DNA from: Stutzerimonas balearica DSM 6083
Lineage (GTDB): Bacteria > Pseudomonadota > Gammaproteobacteria > Pseudomonadales > Pseudomonadaceae
Direction: 5' to 3'
Length of the DNA stretch: 64,000 nucleotides
Assembly (NCBI RefSeq): GCF_000818015.1
Contig: NZ_CP007511.1
Coordinates: forward strand, 1,536,001 to 1,600,000
Shown: positions 43,506-51,930 of the stretch, piece after piece
Layout: each line of letters opens with the position of its first letter
How positions within the stretch are numbered: the stretch's first letter is position 1
Notes under the pieces: generated by a model
The model's database searches: none
Seen by the model: the letters and a program-made list of their open reading frames with translations, nothing else
Told to the model about the DNA's origin: nothing
Made by a program: the position numbers and the translations under genes

Positions 43506-43907
43506 ATGCCATTGACGATTGGAAAGCTGAGCCAGCACACCGGGGTGAACGTCGAGACCATCCGTTATTACGAGCGCATAGGCCTGCTTGCACCGGCGGC
43601 GCGTACCGGATCCGGCTATCGCAGCTACCCCGATGAAGCCATTGGCCGCCTGCGTTTCATCAAGCGTGGCCGCGAGCTGGGGTTCTCGCTGGAAGAAATC
43701 CGCACCTTGGCCGGACTGGCGGAGAACCCCAGTCAACCCTGTGCCGAAGTCGACCGGCTGGTCCAGCACCACCTCGCCGAAGTCCGCCAGCGTATCGCCG
43801 ACCTGCAGCGGCTGGAGGCCGAGCTGGCGCAGCTGGCCGGCTGTCACCGGAGTTCCGTGCGCGAGTGCCGCATCGTCGAGGCGTTGAGTGCGCCGGGGCA
43901 AAACTGA
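43506..43907 (+). CDS. MerR family metal-responsive regulator, ZntR-like
   Basis: A 133-residue activator. The N-terminal winged helix reads LTIGKLSQHTGVNVETIRYYER, followed by a long dimerisation helix and a metal-binding end. Cys79, Cys113 with His114, and Cys121 fall where ZntR/CadR have ligands (Cys79, Cys114/115, Cys124 in ZntR). It should sense Zn, Cd or Pb and switch on the divergent CDF exporter. A single Cys at 113 instead of the CysCys of ZntR makes the exact metal uncertain. Confidence 0.88.
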   Translation: MPLTIGKLSQHTGVNVETIRYYERIGLLAPAARTGSGYRSYPDEAIGRLRFIKRGRELGFSLEEIRTLAGLAENPSQPCAEVDRLVQHHLAEVRQRIADLQRLEAELAQLAGCHRSSVRECRIVEALSAPGQN

Positions 43908-43929
43908 GCTATACGTTGATCGAACACTG

Positions 43930-43944
43930 GTTCGATAATCGGTC
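43930..43944 (+). promoter_or_regulatory. PcaR box upstream of pcaR
   Basis: GTTCGATAATCGGTC differs from the P. putida PcaR-binding sequence (GTTCGATAATCGCAC, from memory) only near its end. It contains GATAAT, which may be the -10 of pcaR, so the site probably mediates autoregulation. It lies 22 bases before the start codon. Confidence 0.7.
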
Positions 43945-43965
43945 GACTTCGACAGGGAGCTTCAC

Positions 43966-44805
43966 ATGAGCGAGCACACACCAAGCAATCTACCCCTGGC
44001 TCGTCCGATCATCGCCTCGCCGGCCCGGCGAATCGAGGCGTTCACCGGCGATCCCGACTTCATGACCTCGCTGGCCCGTGGCCTGGCGGTGATCCATGCG
44101 TTCCAGGAGCGCAAGCGGCAACTGACCATCGCGCAGATCAGCCACCGCACCGAAATTCCCCGCGCCGCCGTACGGCGCTGCCTGCTCACGCTGATGAAAC
44201 TGGGTTACGTGGCCACGGACGGTCGAACCTGGTCCCTGCTGCCCAAGGTCCTCACCCTTGGCCATGCCTACCTGTCTTCGACGCCCTTGGCGGTGACGGC
44301 CCAGCCGATCCTGGATCGCCTCAGCGATCAGCTGCACGAGGCCTGCTCGATGGCCACGCTCGAGGGTGACGAGGTGCTCTATCTGGCACGTTCGGCCACG
44401 CCGCAGCGGCTGATTTCGGTGGATCTGTCGGTGGGCAGCCGGCTGCCGGCCTATTGCACTTCGATGGGGCGGGTCCTGTTGGCCGGCCTGAGCGATGCGG
44501 CATTGGAAGACTACTTGGCGCGGGCCGATCTTCAGATCAAGACCAGCCGCACCCTGCACACGCCCGAGGCGCTGCGCGAGAACATCGCTGAAATCCGCCG
44601 CCAGGGCTGGGTGATCGTCGATCAGGAACTCGAGACCGGGCTGCGCTCGCTGGCGGTGCCGCTGCACGATTCGGCCGGCCAGGTACTCGCCGCGCTGAAT
44701 GTCGGGACCCACGTCAGCCGGGTGTCGCGCAAGGAGCTGGAAACGCGGTTTTTGCCGGTGCTGTTGCAAGCGAGCGAAGAACTCAGTACCCGCCTGTTCC
44801 ACTGA
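43966..44805 (+). CDS. pcaR: IclR family regulator of beta-ketoadipate genes
   Basis: Transcription factor that responds to beta-ketoadipate and activates pcaIJ and related genes. The 279-residue protein has an N-terminal winged helix-turn-helix (MTSLARGLAVIHAF, ISHRTEIPRAAVRRCLLTL) and an IclR effector domain with GSRLPAYCTSMGRVLLA and GWVIVDQELETGLRSLAVPL. AGGGAG lies before the ATG. It stands directly upstream of pcaIJFD, with matching boxes before itself and pcaI. Confidence 0.94.
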   Translation: MSEHTPSNLPLARPIIASPARRIEAFTGDPDFMTSLARGLAVIHAFQERKRQLTIAQISHRTEIPRAAVRRCLLTLMKLGYVATDGRTWSLLPKVLTLGHAYLSSTPLAVTAQPILDRLSDQLHEACSMATLEGDEVLYLARSATPQRLISVDLSVGSRLPAYCTSMGRVLLAGLSDAALEDYLARADLQIKTSRTLHTPEALRENIAEIRRQGWVIVDQELETGLRSLAVPLHDSAGQVLAALNVGTHVSRVSRKELETRFLPVLLQASEELSTRLFH

Positions 44806-44831
44806 CTCGCGCAAAACGTACGGGAATATCT

Positions 44832-44846
44832 GTTCGATAATCGAAC
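44832..44846 (+). promoter_or_regulatory. PcaR box upstream of pcaIJFD
   Basis: GTTCGATAATCGAAC is an almost perfect palindrome (seven-base arms around one base) and matches the PcaR site described for P. putida pcaIJ. It includes GATAAT, likely the -10 element, and lies about 83 bases before pcaI. Confidence 0.8.
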
Positions 44847-44928
44847 GGTATGACCGATTACCGTATTGTTCGCCTGCGCCGTCTCTCGTTACCGTTTGGT
44901 CCACGCACCAAACCACGCGAGACCTCCC

Positions 44929-45780
44929 ATGGCTGAATTGCTCACGCTCTCCGAGGCGATCCGTCGCTTCATCGGCGATGGCGACACCGTCGCCCTCGAA
45001 GGCTTCACCCACCTGATTCCTACCGCGGCCGCGCACGAAATCGTGCGCCAGGCGAAAAAAGACCTGACCCTGGTGCGCATGACGCCCGACCTGGTCTACG
45101 ACCTGCTGATCGGCGCCGGTTGCGCGAAGAAGCTGATCTTCTCCTGGGGCGGCAACCCCGGCGTCGGCTCGCTGCACCGCCTGCGCGATGCGGTGGAGAA
45201 GCAGTGGCCGCAACCGCTGGAGATCGAGGAGCACAGCCACGCCGACCTGGCCAATGCCTACGTCGCCGGCGCCTCGGGCCTGCCGTTCGCCGTGCTGCGC
45301 GCCTATGCCGGCTCCGACCTGCCAAAGGTCAACCCGCTGATCAGGTCGGTCACCTGTCCGTTCAGCGGCGAAGTACTGGCCGCCGTGCCCAGCGTGCGCC
45401 CGGACGTCACCGTGATCCACGCGCAAAAGGCCGACTGCCAGGGCAACGTGCTGATCCAGGGCATTCTCGGGGTACAGAAGGAGGCCGCCCTGGCCGCCAA
45501 ACGTTGCATCGTCACCGTCGAGGAAATCGTCGACGACCTGAATGCGCCGATGAACGCCTGCGTGCTGCCGACCTGGGCGTTGACCGCGGTCTGCGTGGTG
45601 CCGGGCGGTGCGCATCCGTCCTACGCGCACGGCTACTACGAGCGCGACAACCGCTTCTACCAGGCTTGGGACCCGATCGCCCGCGACCGCGAGGCGTTCA
45701 TCGCCTGGATCGACAGCTACATTCGCGGCACGGCCGATTTCGCCGAGTTCCAGCAAAAGCTCGCAGGGGAGGCCAACTGA
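44929..45780 (+). CDS. pcaI: 3-oxoadipate CoA-transferase subunit A
   Basis: With PcaJ, moves CoA from succinyl-CoA to beta-ketoadipate. The 283 residues are of the larger GctA-like type, with TVALEGFTHLIPTAAAHEIVRQ, MTPDLVYDLLIGAG and HAQKADCQGNVLIQG. I chose the ATG at 44929 (MAELLTLSEAIRRF); a start 21 codons earlier gives an unusual N-terminus. The stop overlaps the pcaJ start (TGATG). Confidence 0.95.
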   Translation: MAELLTLSEAIRRFIGDGDTVALEGFTHLIPTAAAHEIVRQAKKDLTLVRMTPDLVYDLLIGAGCAKKLIFSWGGNPGVGSLHRLRDAVEKQWPQPLEIEEHSHADLANAYVAGASGLPFAVLRAYAGSDLPKVNPLIRSVTCPFSGEVLAAVPSVRPDVTVIHAQKADCQGNVLIQGILGVQKEAALAAKRCIVTVEEIVDDLNAPMNACVLPTWALTAVCVVPGGAHPSYAHGYYERDNRFYQAWDPIARDREAFIAWIDSYIRGTADFAEFQQKLAGEAN

Positions 45781-46562
45781 TGAGCGCCTACAGCACCAAT
45801 GAAATGATGACCGTGCCCGCCGCCCGCCGCCTGGGCAATGGCAGCGTCTGCTTCGTCGGCATCGGCCTGCCGTCCAAGGCCGCCAACCTGGCGCGCCTCA
45901 CCCACGCCCCGGACGTGGTGCTGATCTACGAATCCGGCCCCATCGGTGCCAAGCCCAGCGTGCTGCCGCTTTCGATCGGTGACGGCGAACTGGCCGAGAC
46001 CGCCGACACCGTGGTGCCCACCGGCGAGATCTTTCGCTACTGGCTGCAGGGCGGGCGCATCGACGTGGGCTTTCTCGGCGCGGCGCAGGTCGACAAGTAC
46101 GGCAACATCAACACCACGGTGATCGGCGACTACCACAAGCCCAAGGTGCGCCTGCCGGGCGCCGGTGGCGCACCGGAGATCGCCGGCAGCGCCAAGGAGG
46201 TGCTGATCATCCTCAAGCAGTCGCACCGTACCTTCGTCGACCGGCTGGCGTTCGTCACCTCGGTCGGTTTCGGCGAGGGCGGCGAACATCGCAAGCAGCT
46301 CGGTCTGCCGGGCAAGGGGCCGGTGGCGATCATCACCGACCTGTGCATCATGGAGCCCGAGCCCGGCACCCATGAGTTCATCGTCACCGCGCTGCACCCG
46401 GGGGTGAGCCGCGAGCAGGTGATCGAGAACACCGGCTGGCCGATCCGTTTTGCCGAAGAGCTGGCCACCACCGAGGCGCCGCGCGCCGAAGAACTCACGG
46501 CGCTGCGTGCCCTCGAATCCCGCACGGCCGCCGCACATGGTCGGCCGGGAGGAGAAGAGTGA
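45780..46562 (+). CDS. pcaJ: 3-oxoadipate CoA-transferase subunit B
   Basis: Catalytic partner of PcaI (260 residues). The glutamate that forms the CoA thioester is expected in IYESGPIGA (Glu51); [25 protein letters not shown] follows in pieces typical of the B subunit. It overlaps pcaI by one base and pcaF by one base, so pcaI, pcaJ and pcaF are translationally coupled. Confidence 0.95.
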   Translation: MSAYSTNEMMTVPAARRLGNGSVCFVGIGLPSKAANLARLTHAPDVVLIYESGPIGAKPSVLPLSIGDGELAETADTVVPTGEIFRYWLQGGRIDVGFLGAAQVDKYGNINTTVIGDYHKPKVRLPGAGGAPEIAGSAKEVLIILKQSHRTFVDRLAFVTSVGFGEGGEHRKQLGLPGKGPVAIITDLCIMEPEPGTHEFIVTALHPGVSREQVIENTGWPIRFAEELATTEAPRAEELTALRALESRTAAAHGRPGGEE

Positions 46563-47779
46563 TGCGCGAGGTATTCATCTGCGATGCGGTGCGCACGCCC
46601 ATCGGCCGCTTCGGCGGCGCCCTGGCCGGCGTACGTGCCGACGACCTGGCTGCCGTGCCGCTGAAGGCGCTGCTCGAGCGCAACCCGGGGCTCGACCCGG
46701 CGGCGATCGACGAGGTGTTCATGGGCTGCGCCAACCAGGCCGGCGAGGATAACCGCAACGTTGCGCGCATGGCGGCTCTGCTCGCCGGTTTGCGGGAGAC
46801 GGTGCCCGGCGTGACCCTGAACCGCCTGTGTGCCTCGGGCATGGATGCGGTAGGCACGGCCTTTCGCGCCATCGCCTGCGGTGAAATGGAGCTGGCCATC
46901 GCCGGCGGCGTGGAATCCATGTCCCGCGCGCCCTATGTGATGGGCAAGGCCGACACGGCGTTCGGCCGCAGCCAGAAGCTCGAGGACACCACCATCGGCT
47001 GGCGCTTCATCAATCCGAAGATGAAGGACATGTACGGCGTGGATGCCATGCCGCAGACCGCCGATAACGTCGCGGACGACTGGCAGGTCAGCCGAGCCGA
47101 CCAGGACGCCTTCGCCCTGCGCAGCCAGCAGCGCACCGCCCAAGCGCAACGAGCCGGTTACTTCGCCGAGGAGATCGTCCCGGTGGTAATCAGAGGCAAG
47201 AAGGGCGAAACGGTCGTCGACACCGATGAGCATCCGCGCGCCGATACCAGCGCCGAAGCGCTGGCCAAGCTCAGGCCGGTCAACGGTGAGGCCAAGACCG
47301 TCACTGCCGGCAACGCCTCGGGCGTCAACGACGGCGCGGCGGCGATGATCCTGGCCAGCGCCGACGCGGTGAAGCGGTACGGGCTCACGCCGCGCGCCCG
47401 GGTGCTCGGCATGGCCAGTGCCGGCGTTGCGCCGCGGGTGATGGGCGTCGGCCCGGTACCGGCCGTGCGCCGCCTGTGCGAGCGGCTGAGCCTGGCCGTC
47501 GAGGACTTCGACGTGGTCGAACTCAACGAGGCCTTCGCCGCTCAGGCACTCGCCGTCACGCGCGATCTCGGCCTGCCCGATGACAGCCCCAGGGTGAACC
47601 CCAATGGCGGCGCCATCGCCCTCGGCCATCCGCTGGGCATGAGCGGTGCGCGCCTGGTGCTGACGGCGGTGCATCAGCTGGAACGCAGCGGCGGCCGCTT
47701 CGGCCTTGCGACCATGTGCGTCGGCGTCGGGCAGGGCCTGGCGCTGGCGCTGGAGCGCGTGTCCGGCCCGCTGGCGTGA
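46562..47779 (+). CDS. pcaF: 3-oxoadipyl-CoA thiolase
   Basis: Cleaves beta-ketoadipyl-CoA with CoA to succinyl-CoA and acetyl-CoA, the last step of the pathway. The 405 residues contain the nucleophilic Cys90 in [13 protein letters not shown], the histidine motif [19 protein letters not shown] and the closing cysteine in [10 protein letters not shown] prefer the ATG at 46562 to the adjacent GTG at 46559 because GGAGGAGAAG is well spaced to it. Confidence 0.95.
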   Translation: MREVFICDAVRTPIGRFGGALAGVRADDLAAVPLKALLERNPGLDPAAIDEVFMGCANQAGEDNRNVARMAALLAGLRETVPGVTLNRLCASGMDAVGTAFRAIACGEMELAIAGGVESMSRAPYVMGKADTAFGRSQKLEDTTIGWRFINPKMKDMYGVDAMPQTADNVADDWQVSRADQDAFALRSQQRTAQAQRAGYFAEEIVPVVIRGKKGETVVDTDEHPRADTSAEALAKLRPVNGEAKTVTAGNASGVNDGAAAMILASADAVKRYGLTPRARVLGMASAGVAPRVMGVGPVPAVRRLCERLSLAVEDFDVVELNEAFAAQALAVTRDLGLPDDSPRVNPNGGAIALGHPLGMSGARLVLTAVHQLERSGGRFGLATMCVGVGQGLALALERVSGPLA

Positions 47780-47862
47780 CCCCCAACTAGACTGTGACGG
47801 TCTGCGCCGGTCCCGTGGCCGGCGCACCGACCAAGCCAACCCTGATTGAAGCGAGAGCCACG

Positions 47863-48651
47863 ATGCCGACCGTGCAACTGAACGATATCCGCCTGAATTA
47901 CCGTCTCGATGGCCGCGAGGATGCCCCGGTGCTGGTGCTGTCCAACTCGCTGGGCACCGACCTGCACATGTGGGACGCACAGGTCCCCGCGTTGGCCGAG
48001 CACTTTCGCGTGCTGCGCTACGACACCCGCGGCCACGGCGGCTCGGGCGTCACGCCGGGGCCCTACAGCATCGAACAGCTCGGCCGCGACGTGCTGGGGC
48101 TGCTCGATGCACTGGGTATCGAGACATTTGCCTTCTGCGGCTTGTCCATGGGCGGGCTGATCGGCCAGTGGCTGGGTATCCATGCCGGTGAGCGTCTGCA
48201 GCGCCTGGTGATCTGCAACACCGCGGCGAAGATCGGCGAGGCGGAGGGCTGGAATCAGCGCATCGAGAGCGTCCTGGCTGGCGGTGCGCAGGCGATGGCG
48301 GCGATGCGCGACGCGGCCATGGGCCGCTGGTTCACCGACGCCTTCCGCGAACGCGCCGCGGCAGAGGCCTCGCGCATCGCCGACATGGTTGCCAGCACCT
48401 CGCCGGAGGGCTATGCCGCCAACTGCGCCGCGGTGCGCGATGCCGATTTCCGTGGCCAGCTCGGTGCCATCGCCCGACCGACGCTGATCGTTTGCGGCGA
48501 AAGGGATGCGGTGACCACCCCGGAGGACGGGCGCTTCATGCAGGCACGCATCGCCGGCGCGCAGCTGGTCGTGTTCGAGGCCGCACATCTGTCCAACGTC
48601 GAAGCCGCCGAGCGCTTTACGGCGCAGATCCTGGGCTTTCTGCGCGGCTGA
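47863..48651 (+). CDS. pcaD: 3-oxoadipate enol-lactonase
   Basis: Alpha/beta hydrolase that opens beta-ketoadipate enol-lactone to beta-ketoadipate (262 residues). Nucleophile Ser in FCGLSMGGLIGQW, acid in CGERDAVTTP, His in FEAAHLSNVEA. The ATG at 47863 gives MPTVQLNDIRLNY as in other PcaD proteins; the longer frame upstream has no ribosome site. It is the last gene of pcaIJFD and joins the catechol branch to the shared lower pathway. Confidence 0.95.
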   Translation: MPTVQLNDIRLNYRLDGREDAPVLVLSNSLGTDLHMWDAQVPALAEHFRVLRYDTRGHGGSGVTPGPYSIEQLGRDVLGLLDALGIETFAFCGLSMGGLIGQWLGIHAGERLQRLVICNTAAKIGEAEGWNQRIESVLAGGAQAMAAMRDAAMGRWFTDAFRERAAAEASRIADMVASTSPEGYAANCAAVRDADFRGQLGAIARPTLIVCGERDAVTTPEDGRFMQARIAGAQLVVFEAAHLSNVEAAERFTAQILGFLRG

Positions 48652-48699
48652 CGGAACGGTCCGGTACCGCTGCTTCGTAATAGTTTGTAATCCGATGCT

Positions 48700-48714
48700 G
48701 TTCGACTATCGACC
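48700..48714 (+). promoter_or_regulatory. PcaR-like box upstream of benR
   Basis: GTTCGACTATCGACC matches 12 of 15 bases of the PcaR box found before pcaI, keeping both outer arms. It lies between pcaD and benR, 123 bases before the benR ATG. Chance similarity is possible. Confidence 0.45.
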
Positions 48715-48813
48715 AAATTCGGCTGCAGGCAGTCGCCAGCAGGCCCCGCGCGGTGTCTACTAACCAGGCAATCAGCGTGCTCCGGAGCGCCGCAGGGAAG
48801 CTCCGGAACCATT

Positions 48814-48826
48814 ACAAAAATAATCA
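48814..48826 (+). promoter_or_regulatory. Hfq/Crc-type A-rich motif at the benR ribosome site
   Basis: ACAAAAATAATCA fits the AAnAAnAA pattern (CA motif) recognised by Hfq with Crc and abuts CAGG in front of the benR ATG. benR mRNA of P. putida is a reported Crc target through a similar sequence. Confidence 0.65.
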
Positions 48827-48836
48827 GGTGCCACCG

Positions 48837-49790
48837 ATGGACAGTCTGCTGAAACTGAAGAGCAGGATTTTCGATCATGCCGACCCGCATGCGGTTTCCG
48901 ACTACGTGAACGAGCATGTCGGCCCGCATTGCATTCGCCTCAGTGCCAAGACGCGGCCGGAAGCGAGCCTGAGCCATCGCAAGTTCGGCCGCATCGACCT
49001 GTGCCAGATCAGCTATGGCGGGCGCGTGCAGGTCACCTCGCCGGCGCTGGAAAACCTCTATCACCTGCAGGTGCTGCAGCGCTGCCACTGCCTCTGGCGC
49101 GGCGGGCGCGGGCAGGAGCACGTGTTCACCCCCGGCGAGCTACTGCTGATCAACCCCGATGACGTGGTCGACCTGACCTACTCGGACGACTGCGAGAAGC
49201 TGATCGTCAAGCTGCCCGCCGCGTTTCTCGAGCAGGCCTGCCTGGAGAACCGCTGGAAGGCTCCGCGCGAAGGCATCCGTTTCGCCGAGAGCCGCTACCG
49301 CCTGGAGCAGATCGACGGCTTCGACAGCCTGCTCGGGCTGGTCTGCCATGAGGCCGAAAGCGCCAGCAGCGTCGGTCTGGTGCAGGAGCAGTACAGCCGC
49401 ATCATCGCCAGCAAGCTGCTCTGCCTGTTGACCAACAACGTCAGCCGCGAAGGCCTGGAAAGCTGCCCGACCTTCGGTCGCCTGGTCGACTACATCGAAG
49501 AACACATCAAACAGGACATCACCGTCGAGCAACTGGCGGAGCTGGCGCACATGAGCCCGCGCTCGCTCTATGTGCTGTTCGAGCGCAAGGCCGGCACCAC
49601 GCCGAAGTCGTTCATCCGCCAGCGCAAGCTCGAGCGCGTGCGCTGCTCGCTGAGCGACCCGGAGGGCGGCGTGCGCAACGTCACCGAGGTCGCCATGGAC
49701 TACGGCTTCCTGCACCTGGGGCGCTTCTCCGAAAGCTACCGCAACGCCTTTGGCGAGCTCCCTTCGGACACCTTGCGTCGCACGCACTGA
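48837..49790 (+). CDS. benR: AraC/XylS family activator of benzoate catabolism
   Basis: Activates benABCD when benzoate is bound. The 317-residue protein has an N-terminal effector and dimerisation domain and a C-terminal double helix-turn-helix (about 215-317) with DITVEQLAELAHMSPRSLYV and the second helix region VAMDYGFLHLGRFSESYR. I chose the ATG at 48837 (MDSLLKLKSR), which gives the XylS/BenR-like start; a frame 28 codons longer lacks a ribosome site. Divergent to nothing; a strong terminator separates it from benA. Confidence 0.94.
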   Translation: MDSLLKLKSRIFDHADPHAVSDYVNEHVGPHCIRLSAKTRPEASLSHRKFGRIDLCQISYGGRVQVTSPALENLYHLQVLQRCHCLWRGGRGQEHVFTPGELLLINPDDVVDLTYSDDCEKLIVKLPAAFLEQACLENRWKAPREGIRFAESRYRLEQIDGFDSLLGLVCHEAESASSVGLVQEQYSRIIASKLLCLLTNNVSREGLESCPTFGRLVDYIEEHIKQDITVEQLAELAHMSPRSLYVLFERKAGTTPKSFIRQRKLERVRCSLSDPEGGVRNVTEVAMDYGFLHLGRFSESYRNAFGELPSDTLRRTH

Positions 49791-49819
49791 CGTATCCGTT
49801 CTCCGCTGCGTCCCCCCTG

Positions 49820-49851
49820 GCCGGCCACCGATGGTGCGCCGGCTTTTTTTT
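49820..49851 (+). terminator. Rho-independent terminator after benR
   Basis: GCCGGC plus CACC pair with GGTG plus GCCGGC (one bulged C) around a three-base loop, followed by eight T. It isolates benR from the benA promoter. Confidence 0.88.
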
Positions 49852-49904
49852 GCGTTGCGCTCTTTCTGCGGGCTGACCGCCCATCACGGCTGCTGTCATC
49901 GGTC

Positions 49905-49968
49905 TGCAAGAAACGGATGAGGGTCCTGCAGAAAGCGGATATTGGCCGCCGCACCGGCTCCCTAACCT
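49905..49968 (+). promoter_or_regulatory. tandem BenR operator and benA promoter
   Basis: Two direct repeats fit the XylS/BenR consensus TGCA-N6-GGNTA: TGCAAGAAACGGATG at 49905-49919 (last base off) and TGCAGAAAGCGGATA at 49927-49941 (exact). Their 22-bp period puts both on one DNA face. The second repeat touches a -35-like ATTGGC (49941-49946), and TAACCT (49963-49968) may be the -10, 16 bp on. This is the layout of XylS/BenR-activated promoters. Confidence 0.82.
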
Positions 49969-49981
49969 TGGCCCCGTAGGC

Positions 49982-49992
49982 AACAAGAACAA
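49982..49992 (+). promoter_or_regulatory. Hfq/Crc-type A-rich motif before benA
   Basis: AACAAGAACAA fits AAnAAnAA and lies directly before the TGGAG ribosome site of benA. Confidence 0.65.
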
Positions 49993-50004
49993 TGGAGCCC
50001 GGCC

Positions 50005-51365
50005 ATGACCCTCGGATTCGACTATCTCCAGTCCTTGCTGGAAGAAGACAAGGAAAAGGGCATCTACCGCAACAAGCGCGAGATGTTCACCAACCCGCAA
50101 CTGTTCGAGCTGGAGCTGAAGTACATCTTCGAAGGCAACTGGGTATTCCTCGCCCACGAAAGCCAGATCCCGGAGAAGAACGACTACTTCACTACCAACA
50201 TGGGCCGCCAGCCCATCATCATCGCGCGCAACAAGGAGGGTGAGCTCAACGCGTTCATCAACGCCTGCAGCCACAAGGGCGCGGTGCTGTGCCGCTTCAA
50301 GAGCGGCAACAAGTCCAGCTACACCTGTCCGTTCCACGGCTGGACCTTCAACAACTCCGGCAAGCTGCTCAAGGTCAAGGACCCGAAGGAGGCCGGCTAC
50401 CCGTCGAGCTTCAACTGCGACGGTTCCCACGACCTGAAAAAGGTCGCGCGCTTTCAGTCCTACCGCGGCTTCCTGTTCGGCAGCCTGAACCCCGACGTGC
50501 AGCCGCTCGAAGACTTCCTCGGCGAGGCGCGGAAGATCATCGACATGGTGGTCGACCAGTCACCGGATGGCCTGGAAGTGCTGCGCGGCTCGTCCAGCTA
50601 TGTCTACGAGGGCAACTGGAAGCTGACCGCCGAGAACGGCGCCGACGGCTACCACGTCACCGCCGTGCACTGGAACTACGCGGCTACCCAGCAGCAGCGC
50701 AAGCTCAAGGAAGCCGGCGACGACATCCGTGCCATGAGCGCCGGCGGCTGGGGCAAGAAGGGCGGCGGCTTCTATTCCTTCGAGAACGGCCACCTGCTGC
50801 TCTGGACCCGCTGGGACAACCCCGAGGATCGCCCGCTGTTCAACCAGCGCGAGCGCCTGGTCGCCGAATTCGGCGAGGCGCGTGCCGACTGGATGATCGG
50901 CCACTCGCGCAACCTCTGCCTGTACCCGAACCTGTACCTGATGGACCAGTTCGGCTCGCAGCTGCGCATCGCCCGGCCGATCTCGGTCGACCGGACCGAA
51001 GCCACCATCTACTGCATCGCCCCCAAGGGTGAAAGTGCCGAGGCGCGTGCCCGGCGCATCCGCCAGTACGAGGACTTCTTCAACGTCAGCGGGATGGCCA
51101 CGCCGGACGACCTGGAAGAATTCCGCGCCTGCCAGGCCGGCTACCAGGGCCGTGCCATGGAGTGGAACGACATGTCGCGCGGCGCCGAACACTGGATCGA
51201 AGGCCCGGATGAAGCCGCCGTGCAGATCGACCTCAAGCCGGCGCTCAGCGGCGTGCGCACCGAGACGAAGGCCTGTTCGTACGCCAGCACGAGTACTGGC
51301 AGCAGCAGATGGTCAAGGCGCTGGAGCGCGAAGCCGATCAGCTGATTCATGTGGAGGGCGCGTAA
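50005..51365 (+). CDS. benA: benzoate 1,2-dioxygenase large (alpha) subunit, frameshifted near the 3' end
   Basis: Terminal oxygenase that dihydroxylates benzoate with BenB and BenC. A Rieske site (Cys88, His90, Cys108, His111 in CSH and CPFHGW) and the mononuclear iron region [11 protein letters not shown] are intact. The frame from 50005 ends at 51345 with an unrelated tail after Glu420. Shifting by one base at 51262-51264 restores 33 codons reading [20 protein letters not shown] and on to a stop at 51365, one base before benB; this is the normal BenA C-terminus and a total of 453 residues. So one G appears to be missing from a GAGGAC context. Either a sequence error or a real truncation. 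Confidence 0.92.
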
Positions 51366-51854
51366 ATGACCGTCTCCTACGAAGCCGCGCGCGATTTCCT
51401 CTACCGCGAGGCGCGCTACCTCGACGACAAGGACTGGGACAGCTGGCTGGAGCAGTACGCACCGGATGCGACCTTCTGGATGCCGGCCTGGGACGATCGC
51501 GACCGCCTGACCGAAAACCCGCAGACCGAGATCTCGCTGATCTGGTACGGCAACCGCGGCGGCCTGGAAGACCGGGTGTTCCGCATCCGCACCGAGCGCT
51601 CCAGCGCGACCATCCCGGACACGCGGACCTCGCACAACATCAGCAACATCGAGCTGGTGGAGCAGGGCGAGGGCTACTGCAAGGTGCGCTTCAACTGGCA
51701 CACCCTGAGCTTCCGCTACAAGACGGTCGACCAGTTCTACGGCACCAGCTTCTACACGCTCGACACGCGCGCCGAGAACCTGCTGATCAAGGCCAAGAAG
51801 GTCGTGCTGAAGAACGACTACGTGCGCCAGATCATCGACGTCTACCACATCTGA
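51366..51854 (+). CDS. benB: benzoate 1,2-dioxygenase small (beta) subunit
   Basis: Structural subunit of the alpha3-beta3 oxygenase (162 residues). ARDFLYREARYLDDKDWDSWL, DATFWMPAWDDRDRL and TRTSHNISNIEL are characteristic of ring-hydroxylating beta subunits of the benzoate/toluate group. The ATG begins directly after the restored stop of benA, consistent with that stop being the original end. Confidence 0.95.
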   Translation: MTVSYEAARDFLYREARYLDDKDWDSWLEQYAPDATFWMPAWDDRDRLTENPQTEISLIWYGNRGGLEDRVFRIRTERSSATIPDTRTSHNISNIELVEQGEGYCKVRFNWHTLSFRYKTVDQFYGTSFYTLDTRAENLLIKAKKVVLKNDYVRQIIDVYHI

Positions 51855-51930
51855 ACCACGACCCAGGCGCTGGCCCGGGCCGTGAGGCCCGCCCCCGCCT
51901 GGTCCCCGGCCCGTGCAAGCGAGGTGCAGC

